A stretch of 64,000 bases of DNA from Clarkia xantiana subsp. parviflora (taxonomy: Eukaryota > Streptophyta > Magnoliopsida > Myrtales > Onagraceae): assembly GCA_036873135.1 (NCBI GenBank), contig JAPTYO010000009.1, forward strand, positions 40,068,756 through 40,132,755, read 5' to 3'. The notes below the pieces were generated by a model. That model was not told where the DNA came from. It did not search any database and was given only the letters and a program-made list of their open reading frames with translations. The position numbers and the translations under genes are program-made. The stretch's first letter is position 1. Every line of letters begins with the position of its first letter. Positions 1-10,550 of this stretch are shown one piece after another.

Positions 1-573
1 CCTTTGAATCAAACCGAGTTTTGAACGGTCCAACGTCGGTTCAATGCAAAGTATGAACCGAGCGTAGACGAGAGTAAAGCTGACATCGGGAAGGTTTGCA
101 CGTGTAGTGTTTACGTAGGGGTTTACATGTCAATAATAGGAGGAATCTGGACCGTCCCGGGGTATCACATGGATCCCGGGAGGTCCAGGGTGACGGGACA
201 ATCCGGAGGGTCGGATTGTCCCAGAATCCGGACCCGGTCCGGATTGTCCTTCAATTCGAACCGACTCCGGATTGTCCTGCAATCCGGACCGGCTCAGGAT
301 TGTCCTGCAATCCGGACCGGCTCTGGATTTCTTGCAATCCGGAGATGGTCCGGATTGCTCTACAACACGGACCCGGTCCGGATTGTAAAACAATCCGGAT
401 CAGGTCCGGATTATAAAGACAATTCGGACGCGGCACAAGTCTGGGGCGCGTACGCGCGTACCCCGGACCTTTTTGTACTCGCTGGTGAATAATTCGAAAC
501 CATTTAGCGGGTTTGACGTGTATACGAAGTCTGAATAATATAAAACGAACCTGAATCAGACGTATACCCATCA
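1..573 (-). repeat. 3' LTR of element C, truncated by the window edge
   Basis: Positions 1-215 and 421-573 match the 5' LTR at 6165-6539. The minus-strand start TGATGGGTATACG is at 573. The end of the LTR lies left of the window. Its middle is expanded by a palindromic minisatellite at 205-420. Confidence 0.85.
205..420. repeat. Palindromic minisatellite inside the C LTR
   Basis: About eight imperfect units of roughly 28 bp carry AATCCGGACC and its near-complement CCGGATTGT, so each unit can fold on itself. The LTR at 5885-6539 has about one unit at this place and the LTR at 11958-12641 about two. The chance ORFs across it on both strands are not genes. Confidence 0.8.
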
Positions 574-590
574 TTTTCCCCCGAGTCAAG
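574..590 (-). other. Polypurine tract of element C
   Basis: Read on the minus strand this is CTTGACTCGGGGGAAAA, directly followed by the LTR start TGATGGG. This is the expected plus-strand priming site. Element D has a similar tract beside its LTR at 58658. Confidence 0.75.
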
Positions 591-1110
591 TGGTGGCATG
601 GCCCCGTCTTGACTATATTTTCGATAGAGTATACGTTCGATTTAAGTTCGGGTGTTACCTCGAGATGGACATATTATCCGTCGGCGCGTGGACCTTATTA
701 TGTCGTATCCCTCCTTGGACTTGGACGGGAGTAATCATATCTGTCGACATGATTAGTTTGGAATCACATATATATGACATATACGTATATGACAATCCTA
801 GTCCATGTATGCGATCATGGATATGAATGCTAACACATTTATGCTTATGACGTGCATGTGTCCGAGATCCGGCATACGATATGTAATGTTACGCAATTAA
901 ATCATATAAGTATGGGTGTGTATATATGCGATAATATGGATAAGAGTATATACACGTCGGGGTTGTAATTGCAAACACGTGACACGGACATGTAAACGTG
1001 TGTGCTTAGATGTATGCGTGTATGCATGGATATGTAAACATGCATATGTGTTAGGAAATTCCCCCAAAGGAGATAGAAAAAATATGGAAGGGGAAAGATG
1101 TTACCCATAG
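591..1110. other. Non-coding spacer of element C, rich in alternating TG/TA steps
   Basis: No credible gene. From about 838 to 1060 the sequence is dominated by alternating purine-pyrimidine steps such as TATGTGTA and GCATATGTG. A similar stretch lies at 1580-1920. The same place in element D (59090-59390) has the same texture. Confidence 0.5.
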
Positions 1111-1113
1111 GTG

Positions 1114-1122
1114 TATATAAAA
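1114..1122 (+). promoter_or_regulatory. TATA box of the antisense gene of element C
   Basis: TATATAAAA lies on the plus strand, opposite to the element's LTR promoter, followed about 30 bp on by a pyrimidine-rich CT stretch typical of a plant transcription start. A donor-like G|GTATGT near 1361 and an acceptor-like TTGTAG ending at 2047 suggest a leader intron before the ATG at 2117. Confidence 0.5.
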
Positions 1123-2116
1123 GAGTGAATTCCACACTTTGTCTTCTCCCTTTTTAGAATTGTCTTCCCCTTTCTTAGAGAGTAAGTGAGTAAGCACTCA
1201 AACCACTCACCCATCCACACTCATTCTACCACCGGCCAACCACCACTCACCGGAAGACCCAGCTCGTGGCGGCGATTCCGGCGGCATCCAGGGCGGCAGA
1301 CGGCGCCAGCATCATCGGACGGCGGGCAGAGCTTCGAGCGGCACTCCGGCGACGATCTCGGGTATGTAACCTTATTTTTTGAGGTGATTCGGTTTTTTGG
1401 AGTTGATTGGAACCATTTCCAGGTATGCCAATGCTTTTACTTGCCACTTGTATGTATAGAGTAGGAGTAATACTTCCCTATTGATAGCCATCTTTGATTG
1501 CCCAAAGAATTGTTGTGACATGTATGTACACACTTGGTTGTATGGAGATACTTGTATCTATAGCTAAGCTTTGTATTCCCAAAGGGGATGTATGTATGTA
1601 TGTATCCATATCCTACACATGTTAGATAAGCATATGCATATAAGTGTTAGTGCTATGAGTATATTTGTACTTATTACCTTGGGGGATTTGCCTTAGGCCA
1701 CGTAGGTGAACATAGAAGCATGTAAGCATTCGTAGTTACACATGAGCATGTTTAGGTGTATGTACGCGTATGTTGGCACTTATAGGTGCATAGAGTGGTG
1801 CATGAACACATACTAGTGTATGCAAACACATGTAGTTGGGCGCGGGTGTATGTAGGTACTCGCGGATACATAGGCGTGCATAGACATGCGTAGGTGTGCA
1901 TACGCACATGTAGATCATATAAGTGTTGGGACGAGGCCCTTACTAACATAGAGTTTCCCCCATATAGAGGATATTCTCTATGTAGTAGTTGTTAACACAC
2001 TCAGTGTACGCTCATGTATTGAACGGGTTTTAGTTGTATCCTTGTAGGAGTTGTATTGTGAGAAGCTGGGGCGTCCATCCTTAGGAATACCTTCTCAACT
2101 TGTTTACTTTGTGAAC

Positions 2117-2670
2117 ATGAGTAAGTCTCATATTCCTACCCCTTTTGCTAGATTTATTTCTGATTCGGATTATGATTCCAAGTCGGAGTCTTCAGAGTTG
2201 GCGGATTCTTCCGAACCGGAAACTAAGGACGATATACCTTCTAACTCCAAAATGGAGCCTCGCGTGGAGTCAGGGGACTTGGCTCAAACCTTTGCGGGTA
2301 CAAATTGGATCGTGATGAGTATCAGCGCCTCGTCGTTTGTTCTGAGCTTTGTCCTTTGGGAGAGGCATTCTTCCCTTTTGATATTATCCCTGATGCTAGT
2401 CCGGGAATGCCCACTGTGCCTCCGGATGATTTGTCGGCTATTTACGCCTCCCATATTCGAATGGGATTGCGCTTCCCTTACTGTTCAGACCTGTGGAAGT
2501 TGTGTCGTTATTATAGGATCTCTCATCTTGATCTTGCATCTGCTGCGATACGGTACTGGGTTTGCTTTCGAGTACTATGCCATCAACAGTCCTGGAATTA
2601 CTCGACCTTACTCTTTCGATGCTTCTTCCGGCTCCAGCGTCCGGATGCGTCTGGGTTACTCTTTCAATGA
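2117..2670 (+). pseudogene. Antisense ORF (aORF) of element C, N-terminal domain, frameshifted
   Basis: The chosen start is the ATG at 2117; the acidic, Ser-rich N-terminus (SDSDYDSKSESSE) follows. A frameshift near 2300 separates it from the second part, which contains the pattern MGLRFPYCSDLWKLCRYY and then a Trp/Cys-rich helix region. This corresponds to the block GIRFPFCGNLVEMCNFY in the aORFs of elements A and B and matches my recollection of the 'putative gypsy type transposon' (Transposase_28) domain. The frame closes at 2670 and the coiled-coil half seen in A and B is not found, so it is truncated. Function is unknown. It lies opposite to the element's own transcription and downstream of its own TATA box. 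Confidence 0.6.
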
Positions 2671-3139
2671 TGCTGGATATCTGATTATCGTGGAGGGTAC
2701 CACGTTTGGAGAGGATGTTCCCGGGGCATGCGGAGATTCTGTTGATGGTGGTGCTCCTGATGTGGCGTCGGGTTGAGTGTTTGTTTTCACAAACTCTTTG
2801 TATATAGTTTTGGCTCCCCATGTTTGGGTTGAGGTTTCTTGTTGGGGTGTTATCCCTTTGAATCCTTTATGTTTATGTTTCTATGCTTTGACGTTGTCAT
2901 ATAAGACCTGTCATGAATGGTTTAGTAATGCATGATGATATGATAGTAATATTTCATACCTTTGTGTTTTGTGATTGTCCATGTGGTGGGGACTATAGAT
3001 TTGAGTTGAGAATCGTCCTCTTATTGGATGTAGCATCCGTATTACGTACCTGCATTGCGTGCCCCTCTTGGGTATACCAAGGCATGGCAAGATGCATGTG
3101 TCATGGACACATATGTTGTATGCTTGCTATATTCCATGA
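2671..3139. other. Untranslated spacer after the C aORF
   Basis: T-rich sequence with no conserved reading frame. It probably holds the 3' untranslated part of the antisense transcript. I see no further feature in it. Confidence 0.4.
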
Positions 3140-3330
3140 GTAGTAATGTGTAAGACTTAAGAGTGACACTTAGCATTTGTGGGTAGTAATGCGTAAGGCC
3201 AATGTACCGGCACTTGGAATTTGTGAGTAGTAATGAGAAAGTTCTTAGAATGACCCTTGGCATTTATGGGTAGTAATGCACAAGGTCGTTTTTCCAGTTT
3301 TTGGAATTTATGAGTAGTAATGCACATGAC
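3140..3330. repeat. 43-44 bp tandem repeat, about 4.4 units
   Basis: Units begin with GTAGTAATG at 3140, 3183, 3227, 3270 and 3314 and include a variable CTTGGAATTTGTG part. It lies in the spacer between aORF and gag of element C. Confidence 0.85.
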
Positions 3331-3374
3331 CCATGTATACACGCGAGTGTGTTGTTCCGACGAGGCGAAACATT

Positions 3375-3960
3375 AGTTTTTAACGTCTCTTAGTCCACTC
3401 TAAGGCGACGTTGTTACAAGACACTACTTGTTAACTTGGTGCGTTTTTCCATCCGTTATTTGGGAACTCCCGGCGTAACGTTGTTGCATGGCGTTATGTT
3501 GGCTAACCCAATTGCTTGCCTTGCGATGCTAGTAAACCTCCACTTTGTTAGTCAAAGGGGCGTGACAAAGGTCGTGTGACACGCCTTGTAGTTTATCCCG
3601 TCTTTCGGACCATTCCGAAGCGACATTGTAGCAAGAGAGGACTTGCCAATTTTTTATGTGTTTTGATCCGCTATTTGGGTACCCCCGTTATAGCGTTAAG
3701 GCGGGGTGTTCCTTGGCGTCCTTGTACTGACCTTGCGATGCTACTACACCTCATCCTGGTTATTCCAGGGGGCTGTACAAGTTTTTATTGCACAACTTGT
3801 AGTTTTTTTCGTCTCTTGGGCCGTTCCAAGGCGACGTTGTGGCAAGACACTACTTGCTTGATTGGAGTGTTTTATTTCTGTTATTTGTTCACGGGCAAGA
3901 TAACGTTTTACAGACTCGACTTGTATGTTTGGTGAGTTTTTCACTGCGTTGAGTATCGCG
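3375..3960. repeat. About 210 bp tandem repeat, near 2.7 units
   Basis: Diverged units share TTGTAGTTT, CGTCTCTTGGGCCGTTCC, AAGGCGACGTTGT and ACTACTTG, starting near 3380, 3585 and 3797. The left breakpoint of the large tandem duplication (3583) falls at a unit start. The part from 3583 onward recurs at 9292-9700. Confidence 0.75.
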
Positions 3961-4039
3961 GCGATTGTTGTCTACTCTCCTGTCGGCGTAGAGTGTTGGT
4001 ACGTAATAATGAACGCTACTTGTGGGTAGTAGTAGGTTC

Positions 4040-4380
4040 CCATGGGGTTGCCCTCGTATAGAGGATGTCGCGCCATGTATATGTTTAGTAATTTATACTG
4101 GGTGTCTCGTTCCTCAGTAAGATGTCATGGGGTTGCCCTCATATATAGGATGTCGCGTCATGCAAGTGTTTAGTAATCTATACTGGGTGTCTCGTTCCTA
4201 AGTAAGATATCATGGGGTTGCCCTCGTATAGAAGATGGCGCGCCATGTAATTTTTGTGGGGTTGCCCTCGTAAAGAGGATCTCGCGCCACTTAATGGATG
4301 AGAGCCTCTTGGTTGAAAATATCCAAGGATTGAGTGTTCTAATTATGGGGTTGCCCCCGAGCGGGGATGTCACTTAAGGA
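4040..4380. repeat. 44/88 bp tandem repeat in C (copy 1)
   Basis: ATGGGGTTGCCCTC recurs near 4041, 4128, 4213, 4257 and 4345, with GGATGTCGCGCCATG following. Spacing alternates between about 88 and 44 bp, so the long unit is a dimer or the short one a deletion. The equivalent in copy 2 is 9750-10090. Confidence 0.8.
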
Positions 4381-4484
4381 AGTAAAGCTTGAAAGTAGAT
4401 GGATGCATAAAGCTGTGCGTAACGCAGAGATGTGGGGGGGATGTGGTTGTCTCCTCCCGACATGTTGTGATAGAAGCTGTCTGT

Positions 4485-5824
4485 TCACAAGGTGTAATGG
4501 CTACATGCCACGCGATGTTGTAAGGCCCCGAGGGCTATCACCTCTTCAATTTCAACGTGCATAGTGAAGCAGTCGTTAGGGTGGTGACCCCAGGTGTTGT
4601 GGAATTTACATCAATGCGTGATGTCGGCTCCCAAGAACGCATGTGGTGTTTCCCTTGGGGGGGGGGGGGGCAGCTTGTTCTGCAGGATGCTCACAAATAT
4701 CTATTCGGCTCTGTGTTCAGAGGCGTGAATGCATATTTTGGGCCATCAAGTGTGCTCCTGCTTTCGTGTTGTTGAAGGAGTGCTCATCCCTCACCTGCGG
4801 GTGGTTTGCTCCACTCGAGCTCCCGTTCACAAGAGAATGCTCATTCGAGTTTCTCTTTGAGGTCACTCATTGACTGAGTGCTCCTCCAACCATACTCTCT
4901 TCCAAGTATAAGGAAGGATCGCGCATTCGAGTTCAAGAAGAACGTGTTGATCACTGCCTCCTTTGTGGCCTTTAGCTAAGCTGCATTCGGCGCGAAGCGC
5001 TTGAAGTACTCGAGAGTTGGTTCCCTTTCTTCTTGCCAGATGTCCCAAACACTTTGCAGTGTTGGGACTTTTTGGTAGTTGGTTGGTCGTATAGGCGCAG
5101 AGAGTTTTTCAGGTCGTACCTCTTCTTGCTCGGGAAATCCCTACCTTATCATGGCGATGGAGAGTTGTTGTTTACGCCTTAGAGCGTTCACATAGCACTG
5201 TCGTGCTGCGGTTTGATCTCCTAGGATCTCTCCAATTCCATTCTTATTTGGGAATTTCAACATCTGATGTGCCGTGGATTCGGACGAGTATGGCCTTTCA
5301 TAATAAGTTGCACCAGGGTAGGATCCTTCAGGTCCTGCATTGTAGTGTTGAGGGTTGGCAGCCGGGGGCTGTCTTCCCTGTTGTCTTGGGGCTTCTCCTC
5401 GGGTTGTGCCATGGGACACTGCTTCTCCTGCAGGATGTGCCTGAGCCGGTGGTGGCTAAGGTGGGGGAGGCGGTGGAGGCGCGCAGCCTTGGTTTCTTAG
5501 AGTATCCCTGAAGGCCAGGAGTTCCTTTATTGCTTGCATCATTGTGGGAGTTACTGTTGGGGCAGCATGTGCGCCTTGTGTGCCTGCATCCTGAGGTTGT
5601 TGGTTGTTAGCCGGCATTCCGAAAGGTTGTTCCTCTACAGTGCGCGTTCTTCGCTCAAAACCTGGTGGGGGTTCATTGGTTTGAGATGTATACTCTGCCT
5701 GAGCATTGGGAGCTTCTTCTGAGGAAGCTGTGGACACCACGTCTGGGATGTCCTCAGGACCTGGCTAATTCCTCTTGGATTGTGCCCTGCTGGGCTCTCC
5801 TGTAGTGTTCTTTCTCTTTGCCAT
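4485..5824 (-). pseudogene. gag: Chimeric gag of element C (copy 1)
   Basis: The start is the minus-strand ATG at 5824, 44 bp inside the primer site; a basic MAKRKN N-terminus and a Pro/Gln-rich region follow. In the middle lies a piece that belongs to the protease-RT linker of Tat polyproteins (LKFPNKNGIGEILGDQTAAR, then CYVNALRR; compare MKFPTENGVGEV in element A). Capsid-like sequence (QEEREPTLEYFKRF) and a zinc knuckle of the form C-x3-H-x4-GH-x4-C (CKFHNTWGHHPNDC, near 4600) come after it. So a pol fragment sits inside gag. A G14 run at 4657-4670 encodes polyproline. Stops occur at codon 20 and several later places. Gag would form the particle; this copy cannot. Confidence 0.7.
4657..4670. 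repeat. Homopolymer G14 (copy 1)
   Basis: Fourteen G on the plus strand, read as polyproline codons in gag on the minus strand. The same site in copy 2 is G26 at 10725-10750. Confidence 0.9.
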
Positions 5825-5867
5825 TTAGCTTTGCTGGTAAGCGAGTGCTTGTTCGTTCGAGTCTTGC

Positions 5868-5880
5868 GGACGGCGCCAAA
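5868..5880 (-). other. Primer binding site of element C
   Basis: On the minus strand the LTR end GGATCCA is followed by a short spacer and TGGCGCCGTC, the TGGCGCC core seen at the same place in elements A and B. Confidence 0.7.
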
Positions 5881-5884
5881 ATGT

Positions 5885-6539
5885 TGGATCCTTTACTAGG
5901 TGGAGTGTCATATCCTAGTAGTGACACTGGAAGAATGCCTCCGGTCGCTCACTCTTCGGGTCTTCGCACGGATCTGGCTCGTGCGCCTCTGTATACCTGC
6001 AAGAGGGGCAGTATCGCACACCACGTAGGGGGGTGGAGTGCGATGAACCCTCTCCGAAGCATAAATCAGGTATTTTAGAGATAGAAAGTAAGAGAGAGGT
6101 TAGAGCTTCCGTTGTTAACTTAAGTTGTGAAATGAATGATCAAGGCTCCTATTTATAGGGAACCTTGGAATCAAACCGGGTTTTGAACGGTCTAACGTTG
6201 GTTCAATGTAAAGTATGAACCGAGCGTAGAAGAGAGTAAATCTGACATCGGGAAGGTTTGCACGTGCATTTTTTACGTAGGGGTTTACATGTCAATAATA
6301 GGAGGAATACGGACCGTCCCGGGGTACCGCATGGATCCCGGGAGGTCCGTGGTGACGGGAAAATCAGGAGGGTCGGATTGTCCCACAATCCGGACGCGGC
6401 ACAAGTCTGGGGCGCGTACGCACGTATCTCAGACTTTTTAGTACTCGCGAGTGAATAATTGGAAACCGTTTAGTGGGTTTGACATGTATACGAAGTCTGA
6501 ATAATATAAAACGAACCTGAATCAGACGTATACCCATCA
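5885..6539 (-). repeat. 5' LTR of element C (copy 1)
   Basis: Minus-strand start TGATGGGTATACG at 6539 and end GGATCCA at 5885. The promoter is TATAAATA at 6150-6157 (minus), flanked by CAAGG and CCTTG arms. It carries about one unit of the AATCCGG minisatellite. Confidence 0.85.
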
Positions 6540-7586
6540 CTCATGCTTACGCGTCATGCGTCTAATGTTCCGATCATTAGTGTCAAATGCAACTACATCC
6601 TCAACATTCTAGCATACGTGTCAAACATGAAAATTCCACAACAATCATACATATTGGGCGACTGGTTTTCGGTTCTAAAATAATTTTAAACATTAGGGCC
6701 TGATTTTCAATTCATACTTATATTCACTTACGCAACATTCTAGACATGAATCCTAGGCATTTCCAACCATCACAGCATGTCTATCCTAGTGCGCATTCCA
6801 TATATTTAACCAGGGCTCCGCCTACAACATGCAATATCCAGCTAGTTTGACTAAGTCAAGACAACATTTCTAACCATGCATTAATATATATTGAATAATA
6901 AACAATTGCAATTCAACCCTCTAATTATCCAGTACCAAATACATGTATCTCCGAGATCCATCCCCATAATCGAAGCAAGGCATAAAGGTTAGCAACCTTA
7001 TGAGCACTGTGTAGTCCATTTAGAGGTTCAAAAACATTTGGATTTTAAAACTTGACCACCCTATTTTATTTAATTGACTTGAATTCGGTTTTAAAAATCA
7101 TTTCGGTTCAGTCAATTTCAGTTCGGTTTGGTCCGTTTCAGAAAATCCGATTCAGCCTGGTCCGGCAAATCCGGTACGGTTCGGCAAATCCGGTTCAGTT
7201 CGATTTTAAATTTTAAAATCAGGTTTGGCCCCAACCGGTCCAATAAAATAGGGTTTGGTTCGGTTCAACACACAAAACCGGTTCGGTTAGATCCACTTAA
7301 TTACCCCGATTCGACCCGACCCGATTAGGTCGAACCGATTGAGAAAACCCGGTTCGATTTAAATCCGTCCCGGTTTAATATATTGGACCGGCCCAATAAT
7401 TAAAATTTTCAAAAGGTTGGGCCGAAATGTTTACTTGTGGCCCAAGTAAGGTTTTAAAGTCCAAAAATATCTAACTTAGCCACCAAATAACATTAATTAT
7501 TTAAAAAATAATTTCCAATATATATATATATATATAAATTTCGAACCATATTAAAACATATATAAATATTTATTGCTATGATTTTA

Positions 7587-7633
<47 letters not shown>

Positions 7634-7948
7634 TTATTTATTTACTGTCAATATCTTAAATAGAGTAACAAATATACCGACAATATATTTTCTCAATCTT
7701 TTAGGCAATAATATCTATCAATAATATCTTTAACCCTATTAAATATTTAGATATATTGATAGTGATATACTTTACCCTCCTTACATATTTCGGCCGGCCT
7801 ATGTATTTGGGGAGGCCCAATATTGGGCCTCCCATGTCAATTGGGATTGCGTCTAGCCCAATTACCCTAATGTGAAATTTACCCAAGTTCATTAGGTAAA
7901 CTATACATATTATGGGCTACCAATTATGGCGCCCATCAATATGCTTAC
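6540..7948 (-). mobile_element. Ty1/copia fragment E' (copy 1)
   Basis: Reverse complement of the 5' part of element E at 51075-53380, including the LTR block with GGCCGGCCGAAA, the CCGAACCGG-rich leader and the segment up to TCATGCTTACGC where element C is inserted. Compared with E it lacks about 870 bp (51241-52112), which hold the LTR promoter and primer site. TA dinucleotide runs lie at 7521-7541 and 7588-7632. No coding sequence remains. Confidence 0.75.
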
Positions 7949-9246
7949 AGATTAGAGCTCTGTAGACTGGATTAAAAAAAAGGAAGTCGGCGAATTTTAT
8001 TTCAAGAACACGAGTTACATGTCTTAAGACGATTTGGGCGTATAGACGAGATACAATATGTCCTTACAAGGGTTTCAAGCACCTTGGACCCCGGATGCCC
8101 TAACCTCCTATGCCATGCCTCCACATTATTGTAGTTCGTCACCATTTCTTGAGCTTGAGGACCAGTTGATGAGTGTAACTCATAAACACCATCGCGATTT
8201 GAACCTCTAAGGAGAGGCGCCCCGTACGAAGATCCTTCACAACAAAAAAGGAAGCGAAAAACTCAATAGAGGTGTTATTTGACGTGCAAAATTTAGAAAG
8301 TGATATAAGTTTTGCTTCATGCTTGGAACACACAAAACATTAGATAGTTTCAATGAACCAGCTAGAGTGGTCGAACCCGTATGAGTTATAGATAAACGTG
8401 CTCCGTCTCCTACGATGATATCATCGGGGCCATCATAATTGGAATGCATGGATAACTTGCGGAGATTGTTGCTCACGTGATGGGATGCACCAGAATCAAC
8501 AAGCCATTTTTCATCTTGTTGTGGTTGTGGTCCAGCAGTTGTGTGATGGGCGGTGGGTTTTGGATACCTTGATCGACATGTGTTGGCCGAGTGTTCACAG
8601 ATTTGGCAAGTCAGATGAGTTTTTTTCTTGGAAAAGAACCTCCTCTGCCATGGTTTTGATTGGACCCACGAGAATTCTTGCCCGACCACTTCATTCTATG
8701 ATGCCCTCCATAATACCCTTCCTTAGTATGGTTTGAATTGGTGTGTTGCTCCCTACGAGTAAAGTTAACAGAAGAAATTGAAAATTACTTACAGTTTCAG
8801 CACGACAAATATACCTCTCATGCTCGGTTAGCTTGCCATGTAATTCCTCGAACGTAATAAGGCTATCACGCACACGAATCGCAGCTGCAATTTCCTTGAA
8901 TTCAGAGCCAACCCATTGAGGGAGTAAATTACGAGGTCGGTGTCATCAACTGGAGATCCGATTATGGCAAGCTCATCCGCAATCCCTTTTATTTCGCCAA
9001 GGAATTCAGCAACTGGTCTGGTTACTCGTTTGGTCAAGGTGAGTGTTTATTTGAGTGACATAATTCTTGATCGAGAACGACTTGCATATGCTCGACCGAG
9101 CTTCGCCCAGGCGTCTTAAGAAGTTTCAGCAGTGGCGATGAGGGAGACCACTTGTTCAGAGACGGACGTAAGAACAGCGTGAAGCAGTAACTGGTCCTAT
9201 CGAATCCAGTGAGTGTACTCTGGATTAGTAACTTCTTCTAGTATTT
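7949..9246 (-). pseudogene. gag-pol: Copia F gag-protease fragment (copy 1)
   Basis: Minus-strand reading gives gag motifs NPEYTHWIR and DQLLLHAVL (near 9200), a region with GSPVDDTDLVIYSLNG, a damaged zinc knuckle (CQICEHSANTC), the aspartic protease WLVDSGASHHV near 8500, and the GAG-pre-integrase signature WHRRLGHPGSKVLETL near 8100. Order and motifs fit Ty1/copia. Stops and frame changes make it inactive. The right part of gag, from 17608, is missing here because this is the duplicated copy. Pol after the pre-integrase box is cut by E'. Confidence 0.8.
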
Positions 9247-9749
9247 GCATTTTAGCCCCTAATGTTCTTAGGGTTTGAATGTCCTATAGACGCCTTGTAG
9301 TTTATCCCGTCTTTTGGACCATTCCGAAGCGACATTGTAGCAAGACAGGACTTGCCAATTTTTTATGTGTTTTGATCCGCTATTTGGGTACCCCCTTTAT
9401 AGCGTTAAGGCGGGGTGTTCCTTGGCTAGTCCTTGTACTGACCTTGCGATGCTACTACACCTCATCCTGGTTATTCCAGGGGGCTGTACAAGTTTTTATT
9501 GCACAACTTGTAGTTTTTCCGTCTCTTGGGCCGTTCCAAGGCGACGTTGTGGCAAGACACTACTTGCTTGATTGGAGTGTTTTATTTCTGTTATTTGTTC
9601 AAGGGCAAGATAACGTTTTACAGACTCGACTTGTATGTTTGGTGAGTTTTTCGCTGCGTTGAGTATCGCGGCGATTGTTGTCTACGCTCCTGTCGGCGTA
9701 GAGTGTTGGTACGTAATAATGAACGCTACTTGTGGGTAGTAGTAGGTTC

Positions 9750-10090
9750 CCATGAGGTTGCCCTCGTATAGACGATGTCGCGCCATGTATATGTTTAGTA
9801 ATTTATACTGGGTGTCTCGTTCCTTAGAAAGATGTCATGGGGTTGCCCTCATATATAGGATGTCGCGTCATGCAAGTGTTTAGTAATCTATACTGGGTGT
9901 CTCGTTCCTCAGTAAGATATCATGGGGTTGCCCTCGTATAGAAGATGTCGCGCCATGTAATTTTTGTGGGGTTGCCCTCGTAAAGAGGATCTCGCGCCAC
10001 TTAATGGAGAGAGCCTCTTGGTTGAAAATATCCAAGGATTGAGTGTTCTAATTATGGGGTAGCCCCCGAGCGGGGATGTCGCGCCATGTT
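9750..10090. repeat. 44/88 bp tandem repeat in C (copy 2)
   Basis: Same array as 4040-4380, with ATGGGGTTGCCCTC and GTCGCGCCATG units. One unit starts with ATGAGGTTGCC. Confidence 0.8.
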
Positions 10091-10436
10091 ACTTGTAGAT
10101 AATCCTTAGGAAAATATCCAAGATATAGTTGTAAGGAGTAGACATAATAGATGTCGTGGAAGAGAACGTATTGCAAGCTCGTTGTTGATGTCAATTATTG
10201 AGAAATTGGTGGCGTATGATATAAGCCTCTTGTTGTATTAAGCGTTTAACCTTGTAGTGTTGTTGCAGGTTTAATGCATAGAGTCCACTTTTTGGTGTTA
10301 TTCCAGAGCGTGGATTGTATGAGAGTAATTTACATACGGAAATACATTAACTTCATTAGTTATGCAATATTTACAGTGCTGGATAGATGGGGTCAACTAA
10401 TCACCCATTTGTAAATATTCTACTAAAAGCATAGAC
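10081..10436. other. 356-bp segment present only in copy 2
   Basis: AT-rich, non-coding. In copy 1 the flanks GGGGATGTC and ACTTAAGG are joined directly at 4371-4372, so it was most simply deleted there. No terminal repeats mark it as an insertion. Confidence 0.7.
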
Positions 10437-10550
10437 ACTTAAGGAAGTAAAGCTTGAAAGTAGATGGATGCATAAAGCTGTGCGTAACGCAGAGATGTGG
10501 GAGGGATGTGGTTGTCTCCTCCCGACATGTTGTGATAGAAGCTGTCTGTT

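Larger units (their letters stand above)
1..6539 (-). mobile_element. Tat-lineage Ty3/gypsy element C (minus strand, left end outside window)
   Basis: The element runs right to left: 5' LTR 5885-6539, primer site, chimeric gag 4485-5824, tandem repeats 3140-4370, an opposite-strand aORF near 2117-2670, a polypurine tract, then a 3' LTR that continues past position 1. The two LTRs match outside their minisatellite. There is no room for protease, RT, RNase H or integrase between gag and the repeats, so this copy is non-autonomous. It sits inside copia fragment E', whose sequence resumes at 6540. The right part is present a second time at 9292-12641 because of a tandem duplication. Confidence 0.85.
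3583..9291. repeat. Tandem segmental duplication, copy 1
   Basis: This 5.7-kb block is repeated head to tail at 9292-15394. It contains repeats, gag and 5' LTR of element C, the whole E' fragment, part of copia F and the first bases of element G. It differs from copy 2 mainly by a 356-bp absence after 4371 and by length changes in G and TA runs. Confidence 0.9.

Noticed and set aside
127..589. ORFs on both strands across the start of the window
   Set aside because: They are produced by the AATCCGG minisatellite inside an LTR.
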